A stretch of DNA of 64,000 nt, from assembly GCA_009837395.1 (NCBI GenBank), contig VXTP01000005.1, positions 62,001-126,000 of the forward strand. The letters run 5' to 3'. Of the stretch, positions 1 to 9,004 are shown one piece after another. Below the pieces are notes generated by a model. It saw only the letters and a list, made by a program, of their open reading frames with translations, was not told the DNA's origin and searched no databases. The position numbers and the translations under genes are program-made. Source of the DNA: Gemmatimonadota bacterium. GTDB lineage: Bacteria > JAAXHH01. How positions within the stretch are numbered: position 1 is the stretch's first letter; each line of letters opens with the position of its first letter.

Positions 1-468
1 GATCTGACGTATGGTATCAACCAGGCGCCGATTGTCTCGCAGATTACCGGCTTTATCGCGTTTCTCCGCCAGGTAATCGCGGATCAGGTTTTCAAAATGG
101 TCAAGCTTTCCGTCAGGCACGAATACGGTGGCCAGGCTTCGACTCTCTTCCTGGCGGACGTTCAACAGTTCGATACCCGATCGCTCGCGTGCCAGACTTT
201 CAAATGCTAATTCAATCCCTGGAAAGCTTTCGAATTCCACCTGCAGGCCCAGCCCATCTTCCATCCCGGCCTCGCGCTGGACTGCCCGGGCGTTCTCTGC
301 CACGTCTCGAAGCCGGTTAATCTGACCCCGCAACGCTTCACCGTGGCGAATCCGATCCTGTTCGGGAATCGAGGAACCGTCACCACCTCCTCCCGGATAG
401 CGATACGCCTCTGTCTCTGTGAAGCCCGCGAGGACAAAATGCCGATGTCGTCCTGTTGTTTCCGTCAT
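1..468 (-). CDS. S8 (subtilisin-like) family peptidase, N-terminal part, cut by window edge
   Basis: Reading the minus strand from an ATG at 468 gives 156 uninterrupted codons to the window edge. The product begins MTETTGRHRHFVLAGF, then has a Y-x-YPGGGG segment, an IPxxDRxxHGxxL-type motif and a charged helical region. From memory this is the N-terminal signature of the S8 peptidases that travel with a small AAA+ ATPase. The catalytic Asp-His-Ser domain would lie beyond the edge, so protease activity cannot be confirmed here. The gene starts 39 bases after the ATPase stop on the same strand, so the two are probably one operon. Family assignment is inference from the N-terminal motif plus the neighbour. 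Confidence 0.7.
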   Translation of the reverse strand, partial: MTETTGRHRHFVLAGFTETEAYRYPGGGGDGSSIPEQDRIRHGEALRGQINRLRDVAENARAVQREAGMEDGLGLQVEFESFPGIELAFESLARERSGIELLNVRQEESRSLATVFVPDGKLDHFENLIRDYLAEKRDKAGNLRDNRRLVDTIRQI

Positions 469-507
469 TTGAGATTGGATAGGTTACAGAGAGTTAAAAA
501 CGGTAAG

Positions 508-1503
508 TCAGGGTTTCTGGGTCAGCTTTTCTGCAATGTGCTTTCGTTCGTAGAGCATCGCGTGGATGTTATTCTCCTGAATTTGTGTACGATTGTGTAT
601 TAGTGCATCTTTCAGTGCTTCATTGGCAGCGCGGGTTATTTCAGCATAGCTCAGTCCCGTTGCTAAATCGGCTAAGCGCTCCCACTCGGTGTTTTCCGCG
701 ACGGATCCTGCAAGGTGTGTCTGCAGAAGTATGGAAATCTGCATCTTGTCTGGTAATTCGTAATGTAGAATGTCGTCAAAACGCCGGAATAGTGCAGAAT
801 CGAGAATTCCGGGGTGATTCGTTGCCGCCACCACGAGGCTGTGAGAGTGGTCTTGTTCGATCATTTGTAGAAAGCTGTTCAACACTCTGCGAATCTCACC
901 CACATCGTTTGTCAACCCACGCTGTGACCCGATGGCGTCGAACTCATCGAAGAAATAAACACCGCGAGTTCGGCTCGTCGCATCGAATACCTGCCGTAGT
1001 TTCGCAGCGGTCTCACCCATGTATTTAGTGATGAGACCGTCCAGTCGAACCTGGAAAAGAGGAAGGCCGAGTTCACCGGCCAAGACGAAGCCCGACATGG
1101 TTTTACCCGTACCGGGAGGTCCGGTTAGTAGCAACTTGCGCCTCGGAGCCAGGCCATGTTCAACTATCCGACTGGCTTGACGTTGTTCGCGTATGACGCG
1201 CTTTATCTGATCACTGAGCGCATCGCTCAGTACCATGTTTACCAACCGAGCCTTCGGGTATGATGCTTCCAGAAGTTCTGCTAGCTCGCCGGAAGGGCGG
1301 CTGATTGGGACCACGGAATCAGCGCCACGCCGTCTTTTGGCTTCGTCGATCAGGTTTCGTAGTTCTTCGGCAAGCTTGCCATGGCCCGACCTTGCTTCAT
1401 GGGCAGCGACTTGCATGGCGACAGAGTAAAATTGGTCGTCGTCACCTTCCAAATGCGACCGCAGCAATGCCTTTAGTTGATCGGCGCTGGCCATGGAATC
1501 CAT
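508..1503 (-). CDS. AAA+ ATPase of the S8-peptidase-associated type
   Basis: This 331-residue protein has one AAA+ module: Walker A GPPGTGKT at 128-135, Walker B YFFDEFDA at about 183-190, sensor-1 ATN at 227-229 and an arginine-finger-like LFRRFDD at 238-244. The first 90 residues form a helical domain ending in a linker. The module resembles proteasomal/FtsH-class unfoldases, but no protease domain is fused. The expected partner is the S8 peptidase immediately downstream, so the pair plausibly unfolds and cleaves a target. The first ATG is at 1503; a second at 1494 gives an N-terminus (MASADQLKALLRSH) that looks more family-like, and neither has a strong ribosome site. Predicted cytoplasmic. 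The biological target is unknown. Confidence 0.85.
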   Translation of the reverse strand: MDSMASADQLKALLRSHLEGDDDQFYSVAMQVAAHEARSGHGKLAEELRNLIDEAKRRRGADSVVPISRPSGELAELLEASYPKARLVNMVLSDALSDQIKRVIREQRQASRIVEHGLAPRRKLLLTGPPGTGKTMSGFVLAGELGLPLFQVRLDGLITKYMGETAAKLRQVFDATSRTRGVYFFDEFDAIGSQRGLTNDVGEIRRVLNSFLQMIEQDHSHSLVVAATNHPGILDSALFRRFDDILHYELPDKMQISILLQTHLAGSVAENTEWERLADLATGLSYAEITRAANEALKDALIHNRTQIQENNIHAMLYERKHIAEKLTQKP

Positions 1504-1843
1504 CCAGTTTTATAAAGTTAAAGTCTTTTCAACACTCTTTAACGTTACAACCAAGTATCGTCGCCACGCGCAAAACTCATTCCCTCGTACTTCCAATGTC
1601 TGGCTCGTTCTGTTCATCAGATGTAGAATGCCACACTCCTTTCGATTTCCGGATGCATTTAATGTAAACCTTATTCTGTTTCAGGACATCTCGTCATGGT
1701 GTCATCACGATAAGCAGAAGCGTTCGATTGACTTCCTTCATCGTAGGTCATCTTCATGGTAAATCCACCGTAGAGAGCTTCCTATGGTATTTTCCGATAC
1801 GAATGTTCTGTCGTCTGGATCTTCCCGCGTACATCTACAGTCA
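1504..1843. other. AT-rich gap without a supported gene
   Basis: Base composition falls well below that of the flanking genes. On the minus strand a short reading frame near 1690-1800 has a 28-residue ATG-initiated segment beginning MKMTYDEGSQ, with readable codons upstream of its ATG. This could be a remnant of a gene. I see no ribosome site or recognisable domain. The plus-strand ORFs here look random. Confidence 0.4.
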
Positions 1844-2251
1844 TTACGTTCCATCCTTCGGCAATGAAATCCTCGTAACGGGTTGTCCTACCTTCGACAT
1901 GTCCTTCTTGACCTTCGCGATCTTTTTCAGTATGGCCTCTGCAGATTCCTCTTTAGAATCGAACCGGGTTGTTCGCTTGATCGTAAGACGGTCCCCACGG
2001 TACGGGGAAATCGTGCTCTGCCAGTACTCTAAGAAGCCCTTTGGGATATCGGTTTTTCCCGATTCTTTCATCCTAGCCTTGATAGCTTCCTCGCTGTCCA
2101 TGTCATCAATGGCCTTCTCAAAGCCAGGAAGCCACCTTATGATGAAATCCAGCCCCGGACCCGGACCCTGAACCCAAACGCCTATAGGATGGAAGTATGG
2201 AGAATCAGGGAAATCTCTCAATTCGCATTCAATCATATACCTGAGCTTCAT
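1844..2251 (-). CDS. Hypothetical protein, 135 aa
   Basis: The start is taken at ATG 2251 (MKLRYMIECEL), which has GGGGA a few bases upstream; a longer reading from 2278 adds nine residues. The protein is soluble-looking: a short beta-rich N-terminus, a GPGPGLDF turn, then charged helices (SEEAIKARMKESGK, and KEESAEAILKKIAKVKKD near the C-terminus). No signal peptide, membrane segment or motif I recognise. It lies in AT-rich DNA between the AAA+ ATPase and the methylase gene, all on the minus strand, suggesting it was acquired with the island. Function unknown. Codon content and an intact frame support a real gene only moderately. Confidence 0.55.
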   Translation of the reverse strand: MKLRYMIECELRDFPDSPYFHPIGVWVQGPGPGLDFIIRWLPGFEKAIDDMDSEEAIKARMKESGKTDIPKGFLEYWQSTISPYRGDRLTIKRTTRFDSKEESAEAILKKIAKVKKDMSKVGQPVTRISLPKDGT

Positions 2252-2492
2252 ACATTCCCCATTGATATATTGAAACACGGCGTTGTTTTTGTTTTACCAG
2301 ACGACCTGTTCTTTAGAAGCTTCGGCTTAATAATAAAGATCATACTTCCACTTGATTCCAATTGTTCTTTTGTCCATCAATTCCATATCAGATTCTGGAT
2401 TGTTCCAGCTCTCCTTACTCTTCTGATTTTACCCCATATTACAACCGTTTTTTTACTCAACGATATTCTGTCACTCTTAGGTAATTCCATTA
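2252..2492. other. AT-rich spacer, likely promoter region for the 135-aa gene
   Basis: This is low-GC DNA with T-rich and A-rich runs between the methylase stop and the small hypothetical gene. No open frame with coding character is visible on either strand. It probably holds the promoter of the 135-aa gene and the 3' end of the restriction-modification transcript; no convincing hairpin with a U-run was seen. Confidence 0.4.
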
Positions 2493-5294
2493 TCAAACCC
2501 GAAACACCTTCATCACTTCGTCCCCGAGGTGATTAATCACTTTCACGGCAATCCGACCTGACGTCGGCTTGGCGAAGGGTCGAGAAGTGTCGCTGTGAAG
2601 GGTTTCCCAGGCTTCCTGGTTTATCTCGACTTTGAGCGTCGTCCGCAGGGCTTTGTAAGGGTCGCTGGCGCCGAGGAAGTAGGCGTGGCGAACGAAGAAG
2701 CTTTCTTCGTTGTAGTCGGTATCGACGAACCAGCAGGCGATGCCGTCGGCACTGTCGCTGCGAATTTCACCGGTGTTGGGGTGAAAAACATCGACTCCAT
2801 TTACCTTGACCTGGATTTGACCGTCTTCCGCATCAAGGATGTCGATATCGGGTTCGCCGAAGATGACGAAGAGATTGCCTTTGCCGGTGTTCTTGAGGTC
2901 GTCGGCCATGTGGAGGTCGGCGTTCATGCGGGCCTTGAGGACTGGGACGCGGCCGAGTTTGTCGAATTCCGAGGCGCGGGCGTCGTAGTTGAATGCACAG
3001 GAGACCAGCACGTCGAAGTCGGCGTCCGCAGCTTCCCGCACCGCTGATACGAGATCGGGGCGGGAGACGGTACCGAATTCAGGACCGACTAAGATGCCGG
3101 CACGTTTCTCAGTGCCCGAATCGCCCTCGCCTTCGACGTAGGTTCCTTCGGCGCAGACGAAATCACCCGGCCATGGTTTAATACCAGAGAAGGCGATATG
3201 GTCTTCTTTGTGTGCCTGTTGGACACCGGATGTTTTGAGATTGTCGAGAATCATCTCGGCGAAGTCTTGCTTCTCGCCATACCCTAATTTGGCTTCGGCG
3301 ACGCTGTCGATGAATTCGTCGTCTTCATCGACACCGAGTAGTCGGTGCGGCGACAGGCTTTCCACGGTAAACGGACCGGCAACGCGGACTTTCTTGTTGT
3401 CTTCGTAGGGTTTGTCATAGAGGTATTCGTAGTCGGCTTTGGCGGCGATCGATGTGTCGATTTCCTTTTGCCGGGCGATGCGCTGTTCCCACCAGTCCGC
3501 GTGGATTCCTTTAGCTTCCTCAGACCAATCTTTGTCTACGTCACGGGGGATTTCCCATTCCTCGAAGGACAAACCCAGTGCGGCGTTCAGTTCGTTACGC
3601 AACGGTTCTAGCGTTTCCTGGAATCTCTCCCATATAACGTCGATTTCGGCGTTGTTGGCGATGGCCTTGAGGGTGATGTGGGGGACGCGTTCGTACACGA
3701 AGCCTTGACGGACGTCATTGTACGTGGGCGTTTCAGAAGGTAACTTGCGGACCAGTTCGGCTTCTTTACGTTGGCCGTCGCGGCTGTCGGCAAGCAGGTA
3801 GTAGGGGTAGCGTGCACCCATGATACGGGCGCGGGCTAGCGCGAGTGCGACTCGGGAGGTATCGATGGTGATCCAGCGGCGTCCCCACTGCTCTGCTACG
3901 AATGCGGTGGTGCCGGAACCGCAGGTGGGATCGAGGACGAGATCGCCAGGGTCGGTGGTCATCAGGATGCAACGCTCGATAACCGTTGAAGCTGTTTCGA
4001 CAATGTATTGTTTTGTGGAACGCATGAGTACATCGGTCCAGATGTTGTTTATGGGAACTGCAGGATAATCATCGATATACATGACATAGGCGAGGTTCTT
4101 ACCTGTAGGAACGATTCGATTTGCCTGTATGACCCGATTCATTAAATCTGGATGAGTAGACCACTGGCGAGCATAAGGCGGTGTAAATTGACCTCCAAAA
4201 ACTGTAAGTGGGTTTTCACGATGGTAACTATTCTCATGCATTGAGCAAGGATTGGAATGTTTGAAAGGCCTTCCATAAGTAGGAACCAAATTCGGGTTAT
4301 TCTTCTCATCTCGAGTAAGAGGCCGCCGAAATCCGTCCGATAACTCAATTTGGTCGTATCTTTGTCCAGTGGACGCACCTATCCCAATTTCCTTCCGAGA
4401 AAACAGTTGTCGGTACTTTAACACTTCAATTTGCTTAGCATAAAAGAGTATGAAGTCTGATGTCATTGGCAGGTATTTCGATGTAGCTGTTCCACCTTTT
4501 TTTAAAAGGATTTCGCTGACGAAGTTCTCCTCGCCAAAAACCTCATCCATCAACGCCCGCACCCGATGTACATTCTCGTCACCGATCTGCACGAAGACCG
4601 ACCCGCTTTCCGTCAGTAAATCTCGTGCCACCGTAAGGCGATCCCGCAGATAGGTCAGATAGGAATGAATGCCGTCACGCCACGTATCGCGAAACGCTTT
4701 CACCTGTTCCGGTTCGCGAGTTATGTGTCCGGCGTTGCCGTCCTTGACGTCTCGGCTGGTCGTTGACCACTGGAAGTTGGAGTTGAACTTGATGCCATAG
4801 GGTGGGTCGATGTAGATGCACTGCACCTTGCCGCGCAGCCCCTCCCGTTCGGCAAGCGACGCCATTACCTGCAAGCTGTCCCCCAGTATCATCCGGTTCG
4901 ACCAGTTGGCGTCGTGCTGCTAGAACTCCGTCTGTGCGTCCGCACTCGGCAGGCCGTTGAAATCCGCAAACAGATCTGTCTGCACGTTCGATTCTCCGTC
5001 ACCTGTCTCCTTGCCCTGCTGTCGCAAATCGTCGATCAGAACCTTCGGATGTACCTTCTCCTGGATGAACAGAGGTGGCGCCTGCACCACCAGATCCGAC
5101 CAGTCCTTCTCATCTTTCCCCCGCCAAACAAGCTGAGGATCGAGATCCCGATTGCGCCGCTCATATGCGACCCTGATCGGACTGCGATCGTCCTCGGCCA
5201 GCATTGCCTGATACTCGGCCGTGGGGATATTCTTCCGCGATGCGTCCTGATGACGCAGGGTTTCAATTGTCTTATTCGGTTTTCGTTTCGCCAT
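2493..5294 (-). pseudogene. Type III-like DNA methyltransferase (mod), interrupted by an in-frame TAG
   Basis: One reading frame of 934 codons runs from ATG 5294 to the stop at 2493, broken only by TAG at codon 125 (4922-4920). The upstream part (MAKRKPNKT..., with RVAYERRNRDLDPQLVWRGKDE) and the downstream part (QHDANWSNRMILGDSLQ...) join exactly as in intact relatives, which I recall having Tyr at that position. The methylase core has DPPY at codons 163-166 and the SAM motif DPTCGSGTT at codons 455-463, the IV-before-I order of beta-class N6-adenine/N4-cytosine enzymes. The central region, about codons 270-425, is the likely target-recognition segment and is AT-richer. The res gene ends 17 bases upstream. 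It may be a nonsense mutant, a read-through gene, a two-peptide product (restart at ATG 4892) or an assembly error. Confidence 0.85.
4920..4922 (-). other. In-frame amber codon inside the mod gene
   Basis: On the minus strand the codons read ACG-GAG-TTC-TAG-CAG-CAC-GAC, i.e. Thr-Glu-Phe-stop-Gln-His-Asp. The frame is conserved on both sides, so a single base change (TAC or TAT to TAG) explains the break. The CAG after the stop matches the first half of the UAG-CAR-YYA leaky context known from tobamoviruses, but the next codon (CAC) does not match YYA. Confidence 0.9.
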
Positions 5295-5311
5295 TGCTTG
5301 TTTTCCTTTTG

Positions 5312-8300
5312 TCAGACAGCAATTTCATGACTGACGATGACAGTTTCGGTAATCGCTACCTGCCTGAATCTTTCTATCAATTCTCCAAACTCAGCCTTCA
5401 TGGTATGCACGTCCGTGAATTCAGCGAAGGCCCAACGACCGAACTCGCGGTTGTTATTCACACCCGGCACCCAGTAGGTATCCATCGTAAGTTTCTTAAT
5501 TATGGCATCCTCACCACGGTATCCCTTAATCTCTACGACCAGGTTCAGCAGATCGTCCTTGCCCCGACCGTCGTCTACCAGCACGATGAAATCGGGCAGG
5601 TAAGTCCGCGCCGTGGATCCGTACCGGTACGGCACTTCCAGCCCGAGGTTGTGGTTCTTAACGTAGGACCTCACGTGCGGATGCGATTCGGCGATTTGGC
5701 AAAATACACCTTCCCAGTCGCTGTCGAGAACGATCCAGTTTATATGGCTCTTATCAGGATCGGTTTGCCAGCGGTTGGTCTTTGTCGTATTGAAATTCAC
5801 CTGCATGGTCGATCCGGTCGAGTTGTAAGGATCCATCACCGCCTTGATCCGCCGAGTTCCGACGTTTGCCCTTGTGATGGCCGCGGCGATTCGTTCACAG
5901 GCCATGTCGGCCAGTTCCTGGTACATGAGTTGTGCCGGATAGGTATCGTCCTGACACACGAGGTAATTATCCAGCCACTGTTTCGTAATGCGCTTCAGTT
6001 GACCGAAGAGAGAAAGCATCGGCTCGTTGCCCGGATCGCGCATTTTCGTATACAGGAGTCTTTGAGTAAGATTGTATACCAGGCTTGCGTTTCGAAAATA
6101 GCGGGTGTGGCCGAGACTGAGGTCGATCCCCTCACCGATAATTCCTTGGTTCCTGGTGATGGTCGGTCCCACGAGGTCTGTGGTAAGTGTCATCACCGAA
6201 TCCGAGGTGAATTCGGCAGTAACGATTTCATCCGGCAACTCCACGCGGTAGCCGGAGACCCTCGGAAACCTGATTTCAAGATGATCTCGTTCCGGACGCA
6301 TCGCTCTTACATGAACCGTTTTCCGTGGGACGCTAGGTGGAGCTACGACGGGTTTTGCCGTGAAATCAAATGGTACACCCAGCACGTCCGCGTATTCGAC
6401 ATTGAACACGCCGTCGTCATTGAGATCATAGGACTGTCGCCGCAGCGCTCTGCCAACGACCTGTTCGCACAGGAGTTGAGTCCCGAACGCTCTGACACCC
6501 AGTACGTGGCTGACCGTATTGGCATCCCATCCCTCTGTGAGCATTGACACAGAAACGACACATCGAATCGAGTCCCCCAAACGCCCCGGTTTACCCACGG
6601 TATTCATGACTTCTCTAAGCAGGTCCTGCGGAGAGATGTCCTCGGCCCGCTTCCGGTCTCCGGTTCGCTCGATGATCTCGCGACGGAATCGATCGATCTC
6701 CTCGGCCGCTATCTTGCGGAAGTTGGGATCGAGCGCGTCACCGGATTCAAGCTGATGGCTATCAATCAGGAGCGTCCGTGGTCTACCGTGTCGCTTTCCG
6801 TTCTCGTCGTAATTATGAAACAACTCCAGACGTCCAGGTACGAATGATTGTTGGCCGCTTTCGTATTCTCTGTGGAAGCCTGAAATGTAGTCATAGACCA
6901 GTTTGGATGTCGATGTATTGTTGCAAACGACGATAAAGCACGGTGGTACCTCGATACCAGCCTGTTTCATCAATTTGAACGTCTTCTCATAGTGACCGTA
7001 TAAGGCTTGCAGTGCCGTCTCTAATTCCACCGGAATACTGAGTGGGTCAAGGAGACTGGCCTTGGTGAAACCCTTCTTCGGCATCTTCTTTCCGATATGC
7101 TCCCAGAGATTGCGGAGCTTGGGCATCTCTCCACCAGGGATGTTGTCGGAAACCGGGACGCGAGGCAGTTTTACGATACCGCTTTCGATGGCGTCCATGA
7201 GCGAGAACTCATTCATGGTCCATGGAAACAGCGTACCCTCCGCGTAACCTGAGCCGCGCAGAAAAAACGGAGTAGCCGAAAGGTCGAAAACACGGTTGAC
7301 GTTCAGTCTATTTCCGACTGTTTCCAAGCCGGTGATCCAGAGACGCGCGGCTTCCGTGTTCTGGTCTGCTTCCTTTTTGTCATCCCCTTTAAGTTTCTCC
7401 TCCTCCTGCTCCTTGGGGTTCTCACGATAGCAGTGGTGCGCCTCGTCATTGAAGACTACGACGTTCTTCATCCCCATGAGCTCGGGAATGACCCGCTGCA
7501 GCATTTGCCCTTCCGACTCCTCGGTCTCAATAGCCTGTCCTCGCCCCTGAAGAAGAGAGCGACCACCCTTGGACAGTTCGACTCGATCTCGCAGTTTGAA
7601 GGCATGGAAGTTTGTTATGACGATCCGCGCCTTCTCAAGATCTGGCAGCATGTCGTTCGGGACCAGCTCACGGCTCTGGTAGTAGCTGTCGGGGTCATTA
7701 GGTTGGAGGACGCGAAGGCGATCTTTGATGGTTATGCCTGGAGTCACGACAAGAAAGCCATTTGTGAAGCGCTGGCTTTGGGGATGTCGGACCGCATTGA
7801 TGGTCTGCCATGCGATCAGCATCGCCATCACAGTGGTTTTGCCGGCGCCGGTCGCCAACTTGAGTGCCAGGCGGGACAATCCGGGATTGGCGTAATTGTT
7901 GACGTTTTCGAGGTGTTCCAGGAAACGACGACCGGGTTGACCTTTCTTGGGCGCTACCTCGGTAAGCCAAATAGCGGTTTCGACCGCTTCGATCTGACAG
8001 AAGAATGGCCGTATGTCATTGAACTGGTGGTGTCGCCAATGATGGAGGAGGCGGGCCGTTATGGATGTTACTTGCCACTGGTTGGGGTTGGGGATTTGTC
8101 GCCATGCGTCGACTTGCCGTCGCACTGCATTGATGATCTCAGTATGTTCGTATTTCTGTAAATCTGTAGATACGTCTGCCGCTTCACCGAGGCCCAGATC
8201 CGCCTGTTGTGTAGAGGTGCCTTTTTGTTGCTTTGGTTTGGGTATCGGTGTAATGAACTCAGCCGGCCTCCGCCACGGACGAATATGTTGAGTCGGTTGA

Positions 8301-8383
8301 CCGGTTTCATCCAGCTCCCAATGGCTACCGGGATATTCATATGGCGAGTTGAGGATTGGCTGTTTAAAAAATCGGTCTGACAT
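5312..8383 (-). CDS. Restriction subunit: superfamily 2 helicase with C-terminal PD-(D/E)xK nuclease
   Basis: The 1023-residue protein has helicase motif I ATGAGKT at 177-183, a DEAH box at 313-316 (FNDEAHHC) and motif VI QVVGRALRR in the second RecA-like domain. Near the C-terminus PD at 930-931 and EIK at 951-953 fit a PD-(D/E)xK nuclease core. Length and layout match the BPTD_3080-type restriction endonucleases annotated beside type III mod genes. It would translocate on DNA and cut when methylation is absent. The start ATG 8383 gives the family-like MSDRFFKQPILNSPYEYP. It is first in a res-mod transcript with a 17-base gap. Unlike mod, this gene is intact, which matters because restriction without modification would be toxic. 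Confidence 0.9.
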   Translation of the reverse strand: MSDRFFKQPILNSPYEYPGSHWELDETGQPTQHIRPWRRPAEFITPIPKPKQQKGTSTQQADLGLGEAADVSTDLQKYEHTEIINAVRRQVDAWRQIPNPNQWQVTSITARLLHHWRHHQFNDIRPFFCQIEAVETAIWLTEVAPKKGQPGRRFLEHLENVNNYANPGLSRLALKLATGAGKTTVMAMLIAWQTINAVRHPQSQRFTNGFLVVTPGITIKDRLRVLQPNDPDSYYQSRELVPNDMLPDLEKARIVITNFHAFKLRDRVELSKGGRSLLQGRGQAIETEESEGQMLQRVIPELMGMKNVVVFNDEAHHCYRENPKEQEEEKLKGDDKKEADQNTEAARLWITGLETVGNRLNVNRVFDLSATPFFLRGSGYAEGTLFPWTMNEFSLMDAIESGIVKLPRVPVSDNIPGGEMPKLRNLWEHIGKKMPKKGFTKASLLDPLSIPVELETALQALYGHYEKTFKLMKQAGIEVPPCFIVVCNNTSTSKLVYDYISGFHREYESGQQSFVPGRLELFHNYDENGKRHGRPRTLLIDSHQLESGDALDPNFRKIAAEEIDRFRREIIERTGDRKRAEDISPQDLLREVMNTVGKPGRLGDSIRCVVSVSMLTEGWDANTVSHVLGVRAFGTQLLCEQVVGRALRRQSYDLNDDGVFNVEYADVLGVPFDFTAKPVVAPPSVPRKTVHVRAMRPERDHLEIRFPRVSGYRVELPDEIVTAEFTSDSVMTLTTDLVGPTITRNQGIIGEGIDLSLGHTRYFRNASLVYNLTQRLLYTKMRDPGNEPMLSLFGQLKRITKQWLDNYLVCQDDTYPAQLMYQELADMACERIAAAITRANVGTRRIKAVMDPYNSTGSTMQVNFNTTKTNRWQTDPDKSHINWIVLDSDWEGVFCQIAESHPHVRSYVKNHNLGLEVPYRYGSTARTYLPDFIVLVDDGRGKDDLLNLVVEIKGYRGEDAIIKKLTMDTYWVPGVNNNREFGRWAFAEFTDVHTMKAEFGELIERFRQVAITETVIVSHEIAV

Positions 8384-8615
8384 AGGGTGTGGTATGCCTA
8401 GAATGTATATACGTATTTTGGTTTCAATAAGTGTTCTAGGATTGAAAGTGTCAAGATTCCCATGCTTTGAACGCGTTGCGAACTCAAGTGTATGTCTTGG
8501 GAACGTATGTTGTTATAAATTACTTTAACGGTTACCATGTTGTACATCTCGATTAAGTTGGATCGGCTTTAGAGTTTGGAGACTGGATAATGGCTAACAA
8601 AGCAAACTGGAATGA
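8384..8615. promoter_or_regulatory. AT-rich leader upstream of res
   Basis: About 230 bases of AT-rich DNA precede the res start, read on the minus strand from here. No complete -35/-10 pair could be fixed with confidence. It also flanks the decayed small ORF read on the plus strand. The stretch is the likely promoter region for res-mod. Confidence 0.4.
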
Positions 8616-8816
8616 AACTTTGTAGACGAAAAGGTCACCTATCACATTGAATTCGACGGGGAGTTTTTCGTCATCGAGAACGTTCCGGCACGTGTCAATG
8701 TCGAGACCGGGGAACGCCACTTTTCACCTGAAACTGTTGAACGTTTACGTAAGATAGTTTGCGAACGACGCAGCCCGGTGCGTACAATCCAGACACCAGT
8801 CTATGAGTTCGCTTGA
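8590..8816 (+). pseudogene. Remnant of a small MqsA/YgiT-like antitoxin-type protein
   Basis: From 8616 to the TGA at 8814 a frame without ATG, GTG or TTG near its beginning encodes a protein ending FDGEFFVIENVPARVNVETG and finishing SPVRTIQTPVYEFA. This matches, from memory, the C-terminal half of small proteins related to YgiT/MqsA-type antitoxins (pattern VPARVxxxTGExxFSPExVERL). The frame is closed by TGA at 8613. The nearest ATG (8590, MANKANWNETL) lies in another frame and stops at once, so a one-base indel near 8600-8615 would restore a start. The Cys-x2-Cys zinc half is absent. I call it a frameshifted or truncated antitoxin-like gene. No adjacent toxin is recognisable unless it is the HEPN-like gene downstream. 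Confidence 0.5.
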
Positions 8817-9004
8817 TTCAACTGCGAGCAGACGAACGTGAATGACGGAACTGGAGCACAAGGCGACAGAATAGAATGCGGAGCGACGTACTTCAACGCA
8901 CCAAAATCGGGAGAATCACCGGCCGGTACGAGGCGGTTTCTGCTGTTAAGGGAATACTTTCGACCACCGATGCGAGTTAAATCACTATACAGAGAAGGAC
9001 TGAA

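Noticed and set aside
1493-1762. Small plus-strand ORFs in the AT-rich gap and upstream of mod
   Set aside because: No ribosome site, no conserved pattern; they read as random AT-rich DNA.
4920-4922. Genome-wide reassignment of TAG
   Set aside because: TAG ends other intact genes (for example the lipoprotein at 43933-43935 and the GIY-YIG gene at 30761-30763), so the mod TAG is a local event.
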